DNA of 64,000 nt from Archangium sp. (lineage in GTDB: Bacteria; Myxococcota; Myxococcia; Myxococcales; Myxococcaceae): assembly GCA_030695565.1 (NCBI GenBank), contig JAUYRZ010000123.1, positions 124,001 to 188,000 of the forward strand. Direction: 5' to 3'. The notes under the pieces are model-generated. The model saw only the letters and a program-made list of their open reading frames with translations. It had not been told where the DNA came from and made no database searches. Position numbers and translations under genes: made by a program. Every line of letters begins with the position of its first letter. Positions within the stretch are counted from its first letter, which is position 1. Shown here one piece after another: positions 31,824 through 39,514 of the stretch.

Positions 31824-32612
31824 ATGCTTCGCACTCGCCTCATTCCAGTGTTGCTGCTTCAGAACGGACTCCTCGTCCGGAGCGAGTCGTTTGCCGTTCA
31901 TCAGGTCGTGGGAAACCCGATCCACGAGGCGAAGCGCTTCAACGAATGGAACGTCGACGAACTTATCTACCTCGACATCTCTCGTGACGGCACTTACGAC
32001 TTCCGGCGCGACGACCACAAGGTGAAGAGCCTTTCTGCCCCCATGGAGATCCTGGAAGAGGTCAGCAAGACTTGCTTCATGCCGCTCACTTGGGGAGGCC
32101 GCATCCGAAGCGTTGACGACATGCGCCAATGCTTCCTCCATGGCGCTGACAAGATCGCGATCAATTCAGGGGCGTTTCGAAACCCAGAGTTGATCACCGC
32201 TGGCGCCAAGCTCTTCGGGAGCCAGGCGATCGTCGTGTGTGTCGACGTGAAGCGCCACGCTGACGGCCGGGCGGAGGTCTTCATTGATGGAGGACGCGAG
32301 CCGACAGGCGCCGATCCTGTGGACTGGGTTAGGAGCGCGATCGACGCGGGCGCGGGGGAGGTGCTCCTTCAAAGCCTCGACCGCGACGGGACGGCACGAG
32401 GCTACGATCTCGAAATCATCCGCGCAGTGGCCAGCGTAAGCACCGTACCGGTCATCGCCTTGGGAGGCGTCGGCCGATATGAGCACTATGTGGAGGGCTT
32501 GCGTGCTGGTGCCGACGCGGTTGCCGCCGCCAACATTTTCCACTTCAAAGAGCTTTCAGATCGAAACGCGAAGAGAACCATGAACAAGGCAGGTATTACG
32601 GTGAGGCTCTGA
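31824..32612 (+). CDS. hisF: HisF-like ammonia-channel subunit lacking the cyclase Asp
   Basis: 262 residues, TIM barrel close to HisF throughout: DELIYLDISRDG, MPLTWGGRIRSVDDM, GADKIAINSGAF, LLQSLDRDGTARGYD, PVIALGGVG. The catalytic Asp11 of true HisF (CLDVKDG) is Leu11 here (PVLLLQNG), while the second Asp (Asp141, VCVDVKR) stays. It should not make imidazole glycerol phosphate. Such paralogues pair with HisH and pass ammonia to an N-acetyl sugar amidotransferase. Three nt separate it from hisH and one nt from the next gene. Confidence 0.9.
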   Translation: MLRTRLIPVLLLQNGLLVRSESFAVHQVVGNPIHEAKRFNEWNVDELIYLDISRDGTYDFRRDDHKVKSLSAPMEILEEVSKTCFMPLTWGGRIRSVDDMRQCFLHGADKIAINSGAFRNPELITAGAKLFGSQAIVVCVDVKRHADGRAEVFIDGGREPTGADPVDWVRSAIDAGAGEVLLQSLDRDGTARGYDLEIIRAVASVSTVPVIALGGVGRYEHYVEGLRAGADAVAAANIFHFKELSDRNAKRTMNKAGITVRL

Positions 32613-32613
32613 G

Positions 32614-33834
32614 ATGCCAGTCAATTACTGCAGTCGTTGTGTCTACCCTTCTGTCGCTGCGACCCCGCTAACTTTCGATGAGCGCCGCGTGTGCTCGGGT
32701 TGTCGCGCTTCGGAGCCCAAGGCGTCCATTAACTGGTCAGAACGATTTCAATGGCTCAGGGACATCGCCGACGAGTACCGATCAAACGGCAACTACGACA
32801 TCCTGATCCCGGTGAGTGGCGGAAAGGACAGTTATTATCAGACACATGTGGCTGTGCACGAGCTCGGGCTCAAGCCACTTCTGATGACGTACCACGGAAA
32901 CAATTACCTGCCCGAAGGTGAGTACAACCTGAACCGCATGCGCGAGGTCTTTGACTGCGACCACGTCATCGTGCGGCCAAGCATTTCTACGCTCGTGAAG
33001 ATGAATCGCATCGGCTTCAAACTTCAGGGCGATATGAACTGGCATGGTCACTGCGGCATCTTCACGACGCCAATTCAGGTGGCGGTCCGGTACAAAGTGC
33101 CCTTGATGATGTGGGGCGAGCACGGCTTCCTCGATCTCGGAGGCATGTACTCTTTGAACGACCTGGTTGAGTTCACCGCCAAGTTCCGACTCGAGCATGC
33201 GCTCCGCGGGTACGACTGGGACGACTTCACTGACGAAGGCCTCGAAAAGCTCGGCCGCGGCGAGTTGAAAGAAGGCCTGCGCGAGAAGGATCTCCTCTGG
33301 GCTCAGTACCCCTCGGACGATGAGATAGACGCAGTCGGCGTGCGCGGAATCTACCTCGGCAACTTCGTGAACTGGGACGCGAACCCGCAGACGAAGTTGG
33401 TGATGGAAAAATATGATTGGAAGCCTGCCGAGAAGCCTTTTGAGCGTACCTATCGACAGATGTCGAATTTGGACGACATGCACGAGAACGGAATGCACGA
33501 CTACCTCAAGTTCATCAAACTCGGGTACGGACGTGGTTCTGATCACGCGTGCAAGGACATCCGGGCCGGTCATATGACCCGAGAGCAGGGCGTGGAGATG
33601 GTGCGCAAGTACGACCACGTCAAGTCAAGCGATCTCAAGCGGTGGTTGAGCTACGTAGGAATGGCGGAGGCCGAGTTTGACGCCGTGAGCGACACGTTCC
33701 GAGATCCGCGGGTCTGGTGGATTCAGGACGGACAGTGGTGGAAGAACAACATCTGGGGCTCGTCTTCTTCGTTTGGCCCAGTGCACCTCGTTGATGCTGC
33801 GCAGGCGAAATACAAGGAAGGACGGGCTCAATGA
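32614..33834 (+). CDS. pseA: N-acetyl sugar amidotransferase (PseA/WbpG family)
   Basis: 406 residues. A zinc ribbon (Cys6, Cys9, Cys27, Cys30) precedes an adenine-nucleotide PP-loop, VSGGKDS at residues 67-73. GDMNWHGHCGIFTTPIQVA and MMWGEHGFLDLGGMYS are family blocks. The enzyme adenylates an acetamido group and replaces the leaving group with ammonia from HisH/HisF, giving an acetamidino sugar (Pse5Ac7Am in Campylobacter). Neighbouring pseI/F/G/C genes favour pseudaminic acid as substrate. Stop and next start overlap (ATGA). Confidence 0.9.
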   Translation: MPVNYCSRCVYPSVAATPLTFDERRVCSGCRASEPKASINWSERFQWLRDIADEYRSNGNYDILIPVSGGKDSYYQTHVAVHELGLKPLLMTYHGNNYLPEGEYNLNRMREVFDCDHVIVRPSISTLVKMNRIGFKLQGDMNWHGHCGIFTTPIQVAVRYKVPLMMWGEHGFLDLGGMYSLNDLVEFTAKFRLEHALRGYDWDDFTDEGLEKLGRGELKEGLREKDLLWAQYPSDDEIDAVGVRGIYLGNFVNWDANPQTKLVMEKYDWKPAEKPFERTYRQMSNLDDMHENGMHDYLKFIKLGYGRGSDHACKDIRAGHMTREQGVEMVRKYDHVKSSDLKRWLSYVGMAEAEFDAVSDTFRDPRVWWIQDGQWWKNNIWGSSSSFGPVHLVDAAQAKYKEGRAQ

Positions 33835-34850
33835 TCAAGCAACCGGAGAACGTTCAGCTCAGTGAGGAGGAGATCCGCCCAAAGGCGCTCATGGTAGAAC
33901 AGCAGCGACGCTTCGCCAACGACATTGCCCGATTGCTCAAGAGCAAAGCTTCCTTCGTCGACGTGCCTTGTCCAGCCTGCGGGAGCGATCGCAGCGCACC
34001 AGCGTGGGTGAAGTACGAGATGCAGTATCGCGGCTGCCTCGAATGCCAAACCATCTACATAAGTCCAAGGCCGCCGCCTCCAGTCCTCGATGACTACTAT
34101 CGTCACTCGGAGAACTACGCTTACTGGAACGACGTCATCTTTCCGGCGTCCGAAAGCGTACGCCGCGAGAAATTGTTCAAGCCCCGGGCTGAGCGCGTGG
34201 TCGAGATCTGCAGGCGGCACGGGGTCGCCGGCGGCACGCTGCTCGAAATAGGAGCGGGTTTTGGAACCTTCGGCGAGGAGGTCAAGAGGCTCGGCTACTT
34301 CGGTCGCTTCATCGCCGTAGAACCAACGCCACACCTCGCCGCCACCTGCCGTTCGCGAGGGCTTGACGTACTTGAATCCCCCATCGAGCATGTCTCGTTG
34401 CCCGAAGGCACCGTCGACGTGATCGCCTCATTCGAGGTCGTCGAGCACCTCTTCTCGCCGAACGAAATTCTCCACAAGGCGAGACGAATCTTGCGGCCAG
34501 GGGGATTGATGATCGTGAGCGTGCCGAGCAGCGGTGGATTCGACGTCATGCTTCTGAAGGAGAAGAGCTCGTCTGTGGATGTCGAGCACCTCAACTACTT
34601 CAACAATGCCTCCCTCGCCCGACTCTTCGAGTCTTGCGGATTCAGTACTCTGGAGGTGCTGACCCCCGGCAAGTTGGATGCTGAGCTCGTTCGCAGCAAG
34701 GTACTTTCTGGAGAGGTTTCGCTCACGAACAATGCTTTCCTCCAGACGGTATTGATCGACCGCTGGGCGGAGCTCGGTGATTCATTTCAGGAGTTCCTCG
34801 CCAAGCACCAATTGTCTTCCCATCTTTGGCTGGTCGCACAGAAAGGGTAG
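33831..34850 (+). CDS. Zinc-ribbon class I methyltransferase
   Basis: 339 residues. A zinc ribbon (VDVPCPACGSDR with RGCLECQTIYISPRP, about residues 43-80) is followed by a SAM-binding core: LLEIGAGFGTFGEEV (motif I), ASFEVVEHLFSPNEIL, RILRPGGLMIVSVPS. Paired with the amidotransferase and formyltransferase-like genes, it could N- or O-methylate the nonulosonic acid; N-methylated acetimidoyl groups are known on related sugars. Target is inference. Confidence 0.85.
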   Translation: MIKQPENVQLSEEEIRPKALMVEQQRRFANDIARLLKSKASFVDVPCPACGSDRSAPAWVKYEMQYRGCLECQTIYISPRPPPPVLDDYYRHSENYAYWNDVIFPASESVRREKLFKPRAERVVEICRRHGVAGGTLLEIGAGFGTFGEEVKRLGYFGRFIAVEPTPHLAATCRSRGLDVLESPIEHVSLPEGTVDVIASFEVVEHLFSPNEILHKARRILRPGGLMIVSVPSSGGFDVMLLKEKSSSVDVEHLNYFNNASLARLFESCGFSTLEVLTPGKLDAELVRSKVLSGEVSLTNNAFLQTVLIDRWAELGDSFQEFLAKHQLSSHLWLVAQKG

Positions 34851-34853
34851 GCC

Positions 34854-35501
34854 TTGCGGATCTCAATCGTCTGCAGCGAGGAGGGCCACCCAGTGAATCG
34901 GATGTTGGTGGCCTGGACTGCGCGTCATGCGCGGAATCACCAGACTCGAATCGTTCGCAAAGTCGCCGAACTCGACGCGGGGGAGTTGCTCTTCCTGATT
35001 TCGTGCCACGAGATCGTCCGTGCGGAGGTGCGAGCTCGCTTCGGCGCGACGCTGGTAATTCATGCGTCGGACCTTCCGGTCGGTCGGGGGTGGTCACCTC
35101 ACATTTGGCAGATACTTGAAGGTAAGAATGAGATTCCCGTCACCCTGTTGCAAGCAGAGGACGGCGTGGACAGCGGTGCGATCTGGGCGCAGACGGTCAT
35201 TCGGCTACAGGGTCACGAGATGGCTGGCGAGATCAATGAGGCCCTTTTTGCTGCGGAGTCCGAGTTGATGGATCAGGCGCTCGAGTTGGCGGCGACGCCG
35301 AGGCCTCGTGCGCAGGACTCTCGCGCACCGACCTATTACCCGAAGCGCTCTCGCACGGACAGCGAGCTCGATCCCAACAAAACGATCGCTGAGCAGTTCG
35401 ACCTCCTTCGAGTCTGCGACAACGATCGCTACCCGGCATTCTTCAGATTCAGAGGTCATTCGTACATCGTGAAGATTGAGAAAGGTTCGGATCATGAGTA
35501 G
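34854..35501 (+). CDS. Formyltransferase-family protein in the pseudaminic acid operon
   Basis: 215 residues from a TTG with AAAGGG upstream, three nt after the previous stop. The formyltransferase core is visible: LLFLISCHEIV, then TLVIHASDLPVGRGWSPHIW (compare NIHPSLLPxxRG) and LLQAEDGVDSGAIW with the catalytic Asp. The catalytic Asn of the usual N-x-H triad is Val here (VIH). I recall the HASDLPxGRGWSP form in other surface-sugar loci, so it may be a family trait. It could transfer a formyl group to an amino sugar in place of the missing PseH acetylation step. Overlaps pseI by 8 bp. Confidence 0.8.
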   Translation: MRISIVCSEEGHPVNRMLVAWTARHARNHQTRIVRKVAELDAGELLFLISCHEIVRAEVRARFGATLVIHASDLPVGRGWSPHIWQILEGKNEIPVTLLQAEDGVDSGAIWAQTVIRLQGHEMAGEINEALFAAESELMDQALELAATPRPRAQDSRAPTYYPKRSRTDSELDPNKTIAEQFDLLRVCDNDRYPAFFRFRGHSYIVKIEKGSDHE

Positions 35502-36555
35502 CGTATCATTTGAAATTGCCGGCCGGCGAGTTGGGCATGACGCCAAACCATTTGTTATTGCTGAGATGTCAGGCAATCATAATCAGTCGCTCTCTCGCGC
35601 ACTCGAGATCGTAGAGGCTGCAGCACGCGCCGGGGCCCACGGGCTCAAGCTGCAAACGTATACGCCCGACACGATGACCATCGATAAGTCGGATGGCGAC
35701 TTCGTGATCACAGATACCTCAAGCCTGTGGCACGGTCGCTCACTCCACTCATTATATCAGGAGGCACACACCCCGTGGGAGTGGCATGCCCCGTTGTTCA
35801 AGCGGGCGCGTGACTTGGGTATGGTCCCTTTTAGCACTCCGTTCGATGACTCGGCCGTCGACTTCCTCGAGTCGCTGGGTTGCGCTTGCTACAAAATTGC
35901 CTCGTTCGAGAACACTGACATTCCCCTGATTCGTAAGGTCGCCGGAACAGGCAAGCCCATGATCATCTCGACAGGTATGGCGACTGCTGCCGAGATTGAT
36001 GAGGCTGTACGAGCAGCCCGCGGCGCAGGTTGCCGAGATCTTGTGCTGCTCAAGTGCACGAGCACCTACCCGGCAGATCCGCAGAACAGCAACATCGCGA
36101 CCATCCCAAGCATCGCCCAGACTTTCGGCGTCCAGGTCGGTCTTTCTGACCACACGATGGGTGTGGGGGTAGCCGTTGCGAGCGTGGCGCTTGGCGCGAC
36201 CGTTATCGAGAAGCACTTTACTTTGCGTCGTTCTGACGGCGGCGTGGACTCCACGTTTTCGCTCGAACCAGACGAGATGGCGCTCTTGGTGACGGAGAGC
36301 GAACGCGCATGGCTTGGGATCGGGTCGGTGCGTTACGGCACTGCGGCCGAGCAGAAGTCGAAAGTCTTCCGAAGATCGCTCTACGTGACTGAAGACATCG
36401 AGGCAGGCACGGTGCTCACGTCAGCAAACTTGAGAGCGATTCGACCGGGATATGGGTTGCCACCAAAGTACTTAGACTCTGTGTTGGGACTTCGCGTCGG
36501 GCGAAGCGTCAAGAGAGGTACTCCGATGAGTTGGGAACTCCTCGCGTCCCCCTGA
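35494..36555 (+). CDS. pseI: Pseudaminic acid synthase PseI (NeuB family)
   Basis: 353 residues from ATG 35494. KPFVIAEMSGNHNQSLSRAL and AHGLKLQTYTPDTMTID are close to PseI rather than NeuB or LegI. FSTPFDDSAVDFLE, KIASFENTDIPLI and GLSDHTMGVGVAVASVALGA with IEKHFTL are the barrel's active-site strands. A SAF (antifreeze-like) domain closes the protein (about 290-350). It condenses the 6-deoxy-altrose derivative with phosphoenolpyruvate. Codons are less GC-biased (TTA, ATA) than in flanking genes. It converges on pseF with 3 bp between stops. Confidence 0.92.
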   Translation: MSSVSFEIAGRRVGHDAKPFVIAEMSGNHNQSLSRALEIVEAAARAGAHGLKLQTYTPDTMTIDKSDGDFVITDTSSLWHGRSLHSLYQEAHTPWEWHAPLFKRARDLGMVPFSTPFDDSAVDFLESLGCACYKIASFENTDIPLIRKVAGTGKPMIISTGMATAAEIDEAVRAARGAGCRDLVLLKCTSTYPADPQNSNIATIPSIAQTFGVQVGLSDHTMGVGVAVASVALGATVIEKHFTLRRSDGGVDSTFSLEPDEMALLVTESERAWLGIGSVRYGTAAEQKSKVFRRSLYVTEDIEAGTVLTSANLRAIRPGYGLPPKYLDSVLGLRVGRSVKRGTPMSWELLASP

Positions 36556-36558
36556 GGC

Positions 36559-37296
36559 TCAAGTTGGCTTCTGTTCAATGTGTCCGTTGAATTTGCGGAT
36601 GTCGGGCTGGGCGTTGGCCGCCTCGAGGACTTGCTGTAGGTCCGCGGTTTGTGCGGCTGAGCCAAGACGCTCGAAGAGCCGGACCAAGAACTGGTAGTCC
36701 TCAGGCGTGTCGAGAGTCCAACGGTGTTGGCTCTCGTCACCCGCTCCCGGAGGCAGGACGCTCTCGCAGACGAATTTGGCAGCGTTTGTGTAGATAAACC
36801 GTGTGACGTGTTCTCGGTCAGGCGCAGCAGTCGCTTCGTAGTTTGCGCGCTGCAGCGCCTCAAAGCTGAACACCTCGGTGTCGAGGCCGCGCGGAAGCCT
36901 GCGATTGAGGGTGTTCGATGCGTACTGAATGGTATCGCCGCGACCTAAGAAGTGACTGATGACCTGCGAGGAGATGGTCGGATCGAGAAGGGGGCAATCA
37001 GAAGTCACTCGAACGATGACGTCAGCGCGCGTCTCGGTGGCCGCAAAGAAGTACCTGGCCAGAACGTCGAGTTCGCTCCCTCTATAGCAGGGCACTCCAA
37101 GCCGCCTCGCCAACAGGGCGATAGGTTCGTCGTACTCAGACTCACTTGTCGCGATGACAACCTCGTCCACGCCAGTGAACTGCTGTGCTCGTCGAAGACA
37201 GCGCTCGAGTGCTGTCTTACCACCCAAATCGAGAAGGACCTTGGCTGGCAGTCTGGTGGACGAGATGCGCGCCTGAATGATTGTGACAACCCTCAT
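36559..37296 (-). CDS. pseF: CMP-nonulosonate cytidylyltransferase (PseF/SpsF-like)
   Basis: 245 residues. IIQARISSTRLPAKVL is the nucleotide-binding signature of CTP_transf_3 enzymes; VIATSESEYDEPI, DVIVRVTSDCPLLDP and TLDTPEDYQF also match SpsF-type proteins. In a pseudaminic operon the expected reaction is CTP + Pse to CMP-Pse. Its ATG overlaps the pseG stop (ATGA). Assignment as PseF rather than another cytidylyltransferase depends on context. Confidence 0.82.
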   Translation of the reverse strand: MRVVTIIQARISSTRLPAKVLLDLGGKTALERCLRRAQQFTGVDEVVIATSESEYDEPIALLARRLGVPCYRGSELDVLARYFFAATETRADVIVRVTSDCPLLDPTISSQVISHFLGRGDTIQYASNTLNRRLPRGLDTEVFSFEALQRANYEATAAPDREHVTRFIYTNAAKFVCESVLPPGAGDESQHRWTLDTPEDYQFLVRLFERLGSAAQTADLQQVLEAANAQPDIRKFNGHIEQKPT

Positions 37297-38294
37297 CGGG
37301 TGGGTCCCAGCATTGCGTCCACCACTCGACTAGCCCCCCGGCCGTCAGAGATGTGCCCCGCGGCTTCGGCCATGCGCTCAAGTTCATCCCTCAAAGAGAG
37401 CGCAGCTTTGAGCGCGTCACCCAGTTCCGCGGCCCCAAGCAGTCGTGCATCACCCACCACCCGCATAAGCCCCCGCTGGCGAACATCCTCAGCGATGAGC
37501 TTTTGGTTGTCCGCGACGACAAGTCCTATGCATGGAACCTGTAAATACGACATTTCCCAGAAGGTGGTGGATGGACTGCAGATGCAAACGCCCGCACTCG
37601 CCATAATGTCGGCTACTCCCTCTGGATCCACGAGGATTCGGAATTGTGGGCCGGGTTGAGCTTCACGGTATTCCGAAATGCGGCCGTTTGCCGCGCCAAC
37701 CAGCACCACGACGCCTTGGGCGAGCAGCGTCGGCTGCGATGTTATGGCCGCAAGCGTGAGTTTGGTCGCGTCGGCGGGGTCAGCACCGCCAAACGAGACC
37801 AAGAGCGGACCTCCGGTTCGAGTCCGTCGGGCACGCAGGATTGCACTTCGCAACAAGAGAAAATCGCTGCCCAGCAGCAGCCTCGAGTGTGCGGCCCTCC
37901 TCGCATACATGGTCTCACGCGCGTGGGCGTTCACGTTCAGTATCCAAGTAGCCGCGTACTCGCGATTTTCTCCATTGTCGTCCACGAGCAGCAACTGCAG
38001 ACCAGCGTCTTGGACGACGCGTTGGTACTCCAGCCCGAACGAATACCCGTCTGCTGCGACAAAACTGCAGCCGCTGATTCGGGCCTGGGTGATCGTCCAT
38101 TGGGCGTCGTCGGTCCCGGCTCGTTCGATGAAGGGGGCCTCCGCCCGCTCCCGTAGCCCCTTCGGTACGGCACCTCCGAAGATGACCCGCCCCCCGCGCC
38201 TTTTCCATTCCTCGGACAGGGCGAGCATGCGCATGAAATGCCCCACCCCCATTGTTGCGCTGGCGTCAGCTCGAACGAAAAGACCGTGGCTCAT
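37293..38294 (-). CDS. pseG: PseG-like UDP-sugar hydrolase
   Basis: 333 residues, GT-B fold. The N-terminus VRADASATMGVGHFMRMLAL is the PseG signature (RxDxSxxIGxGHxMR). LLVDDNGENREY and LLGSDFLLLR follow, and the C-domain has SFGGADPADATKLTL and SPSTTFWEMSYLQVPCIGLV. It removes UDP from the diamino-trideoxy-altrose intermediate, giving the PseI substrate. No acetyltransferase domain is fused to it. Confidence 0.9.
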   Translation of the reverse strand: MSHGLFVRADASATMGVGHFMRMLALSEEWKRRGGRVIFGGAVPKGLRERAEAPFIERAGTDDAQWTITQARISGCSFVAADGYSFGLEYQRVVQDAGLQLLLVDDNGENREYAATWILNVNAHARETMYARRAAHSRLLLGSDFLLLRSAILRARRTRTGGPLLVSFGGADPADATKLTLAAITSQPTLLAQGVVVLVGAANGRISEYREAQPGPQFRILVDPEGVADIMASAGVCICSPSTTFWEMSYLQVPCIGLVVADNQKLIAEDVRQRGLMRVVGDARLLGAAELGDALKAALSLRDELERMAEAAGHISDGRGASRVVDAMLGPTR

Positions 38295-38300
38295 GCGCGC

Positions 38301-39503
38301 CTATGGTGTCAGCACTTCACCGACGGCATTGACGACGCGATCGACGTCGGCGTCGGTCATGCCGGGGAACATCGGCAGGCTCAAGCAGCCGGCATAGTAG
38401 GCGTCGGCCCCGGGGAAGTTCCCCTCACTGAAGCCGGCGCGCTGATAGTCGGGCTGGGTATGCACGGGGATGTAGTGCACCTGCGGCGCGATGCCGCGCT
38501 CGCGCAATCCGTCGTAGAGCGCGCGCCGCCGTGCCGCCACGGATGACGAGGTTTCATCGGGGGCGGGCGTCAGGCGAATGACATAGAGGTGGTAGGACGA
38601 CTCGACGCCTGGTCGCGCTGCGAGCGGCTTCAGGAGCTCACGGAAGGGCGATGCACCGAACGCCTGGTTGTAGCGCTCTGCAATGGCCCGCCTCCTGGCG
38701 ACGAAGCGGTCGAGCTTCCCTGCTTGCGAGACGCCGAGAGCGCACTGAACGTCGGTCAAGCGGTAGTGATACCCCAGCGACTGTTGCTCGTAGTACCAGG
38801 GACCGTCGACCTTGGTGAGACGGGCAGGGTCCTTGGTGATGCCGTGGGTCCGCAGCTCGAGCAGCTCGCGATACGCACCTTCATCGTTGGTGAGGATCGC
38901 CCCGCCTTCCCCCGTGGTGATGTGCTTCACAGGGTGGAACGAAAGGATCGCCAGCTGTGCGTGGCGGCAGTTGCCGGCCTTGAGCCGCTCACCTTCGCGG
39001 CTCGTGTACGTCGCGCCCAGGGAGTGCGCCGCGTCTTCGATGACCATCGCGCCGACCTCATCGGCAATCGCCCTCACGCCCTCGAGATCCGCGACGCTGC
39101 CGGAGAAGTCGACCGGCACGATGACACGGGGCGGCTTCCCTGCGGCCTTGAGGTTGGCCACCACTGAACGCAGCGCGGGCAGCGAGATGTGCCCGGTGGT
39201 GGGATCGACGTCTGCGAGGGCCGGCTTACCGCCCGCGTAGCGGATGCAGTTGGCCGACGCGACGAAGGTCACGTCTGAGGTGACCCCCGTGTCGCCATCA
39301 CGAACCCCGGCCGCGAGCGCGGCGAGGTGGAGGGCCGCAGTGCCGGAAGAGACTGCGACGGCGAATCGGGCCCCGGTCAGCCCGGTGAGCGCCTCTTCGA
39401 ACTTCGCGACCATCGGGCCCTGCGTGAGCCAGTCACTTCGCAACTGCGCGGTCACCGCCGCGATGTCGTCTTCTTCGATGAGCTGTCGGCCGTAAGGAAG
39501 CAT
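38301..39503 (-). CDS. pseC: PseC-like PLP aminotransferase
   Basis: 400 residues from ATG 39503, chosen for AAAGGAG six bases upstream. MLPYGRQLIEEDDIAAVTAQ with SDWLTQGPMVAKFE is the PseC N-terminus. DegT/DnrJ/EryC1 fold: SSGTAALHLAALA, VIEDAAHSLGA, and the PLP-binding Lys in LSFHPVKHITTGEGG, again PseC-like. It transfers an amino group from glutamate to C4 of UDP-2-acetamido-2,6-dideoxy-arabino-hexos-4-ulose. More GC-rich than the pseF/G/I genes. Confidence 0.92.
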   Translation of the reverse strand: MLPYGRQLIEEDDIAAVTAQLRSDWLTQGPMVAKFEEALTGLTGARFAVAVSSGTAALHLAALAAGVRDGDTGVTSDVTFVASANCIRYAGGKPALADVDPTTGHISLPALRSVVANLKAAGKPPRVIVPVDFSGSVADLEGVRAIADEVGAMVIEDAAHSLGATYTSREGERLKAGNCRHAQLAILSFHPVKHITTGEGGAILTNDEGAYRELLELRTHGITKDPARLTKVDGPWYYEQQSLGYHYRLTDVQCALGVSQAGKLDRFVARRRAIAERYNQAFGASPFRELLKPLAARPGVESSYHLYVIRLTPAPDETSSSVAARRRALYDGLRERGIAPQVHYIPVHTQPDYQRAGFSEGNFPGADAYYAGCLSLPMFPGMTDADVDRVVNAVGEVLTP

Positions 39504-39514
39504 CGTCGCTCCTT

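Noticed and set aside
31203-32612. Histidine biosynthesis genes
   Set aside because: No other his genes nearby, the HisF-like protein lacks Asp11, and a PseA-like gene follows directly.
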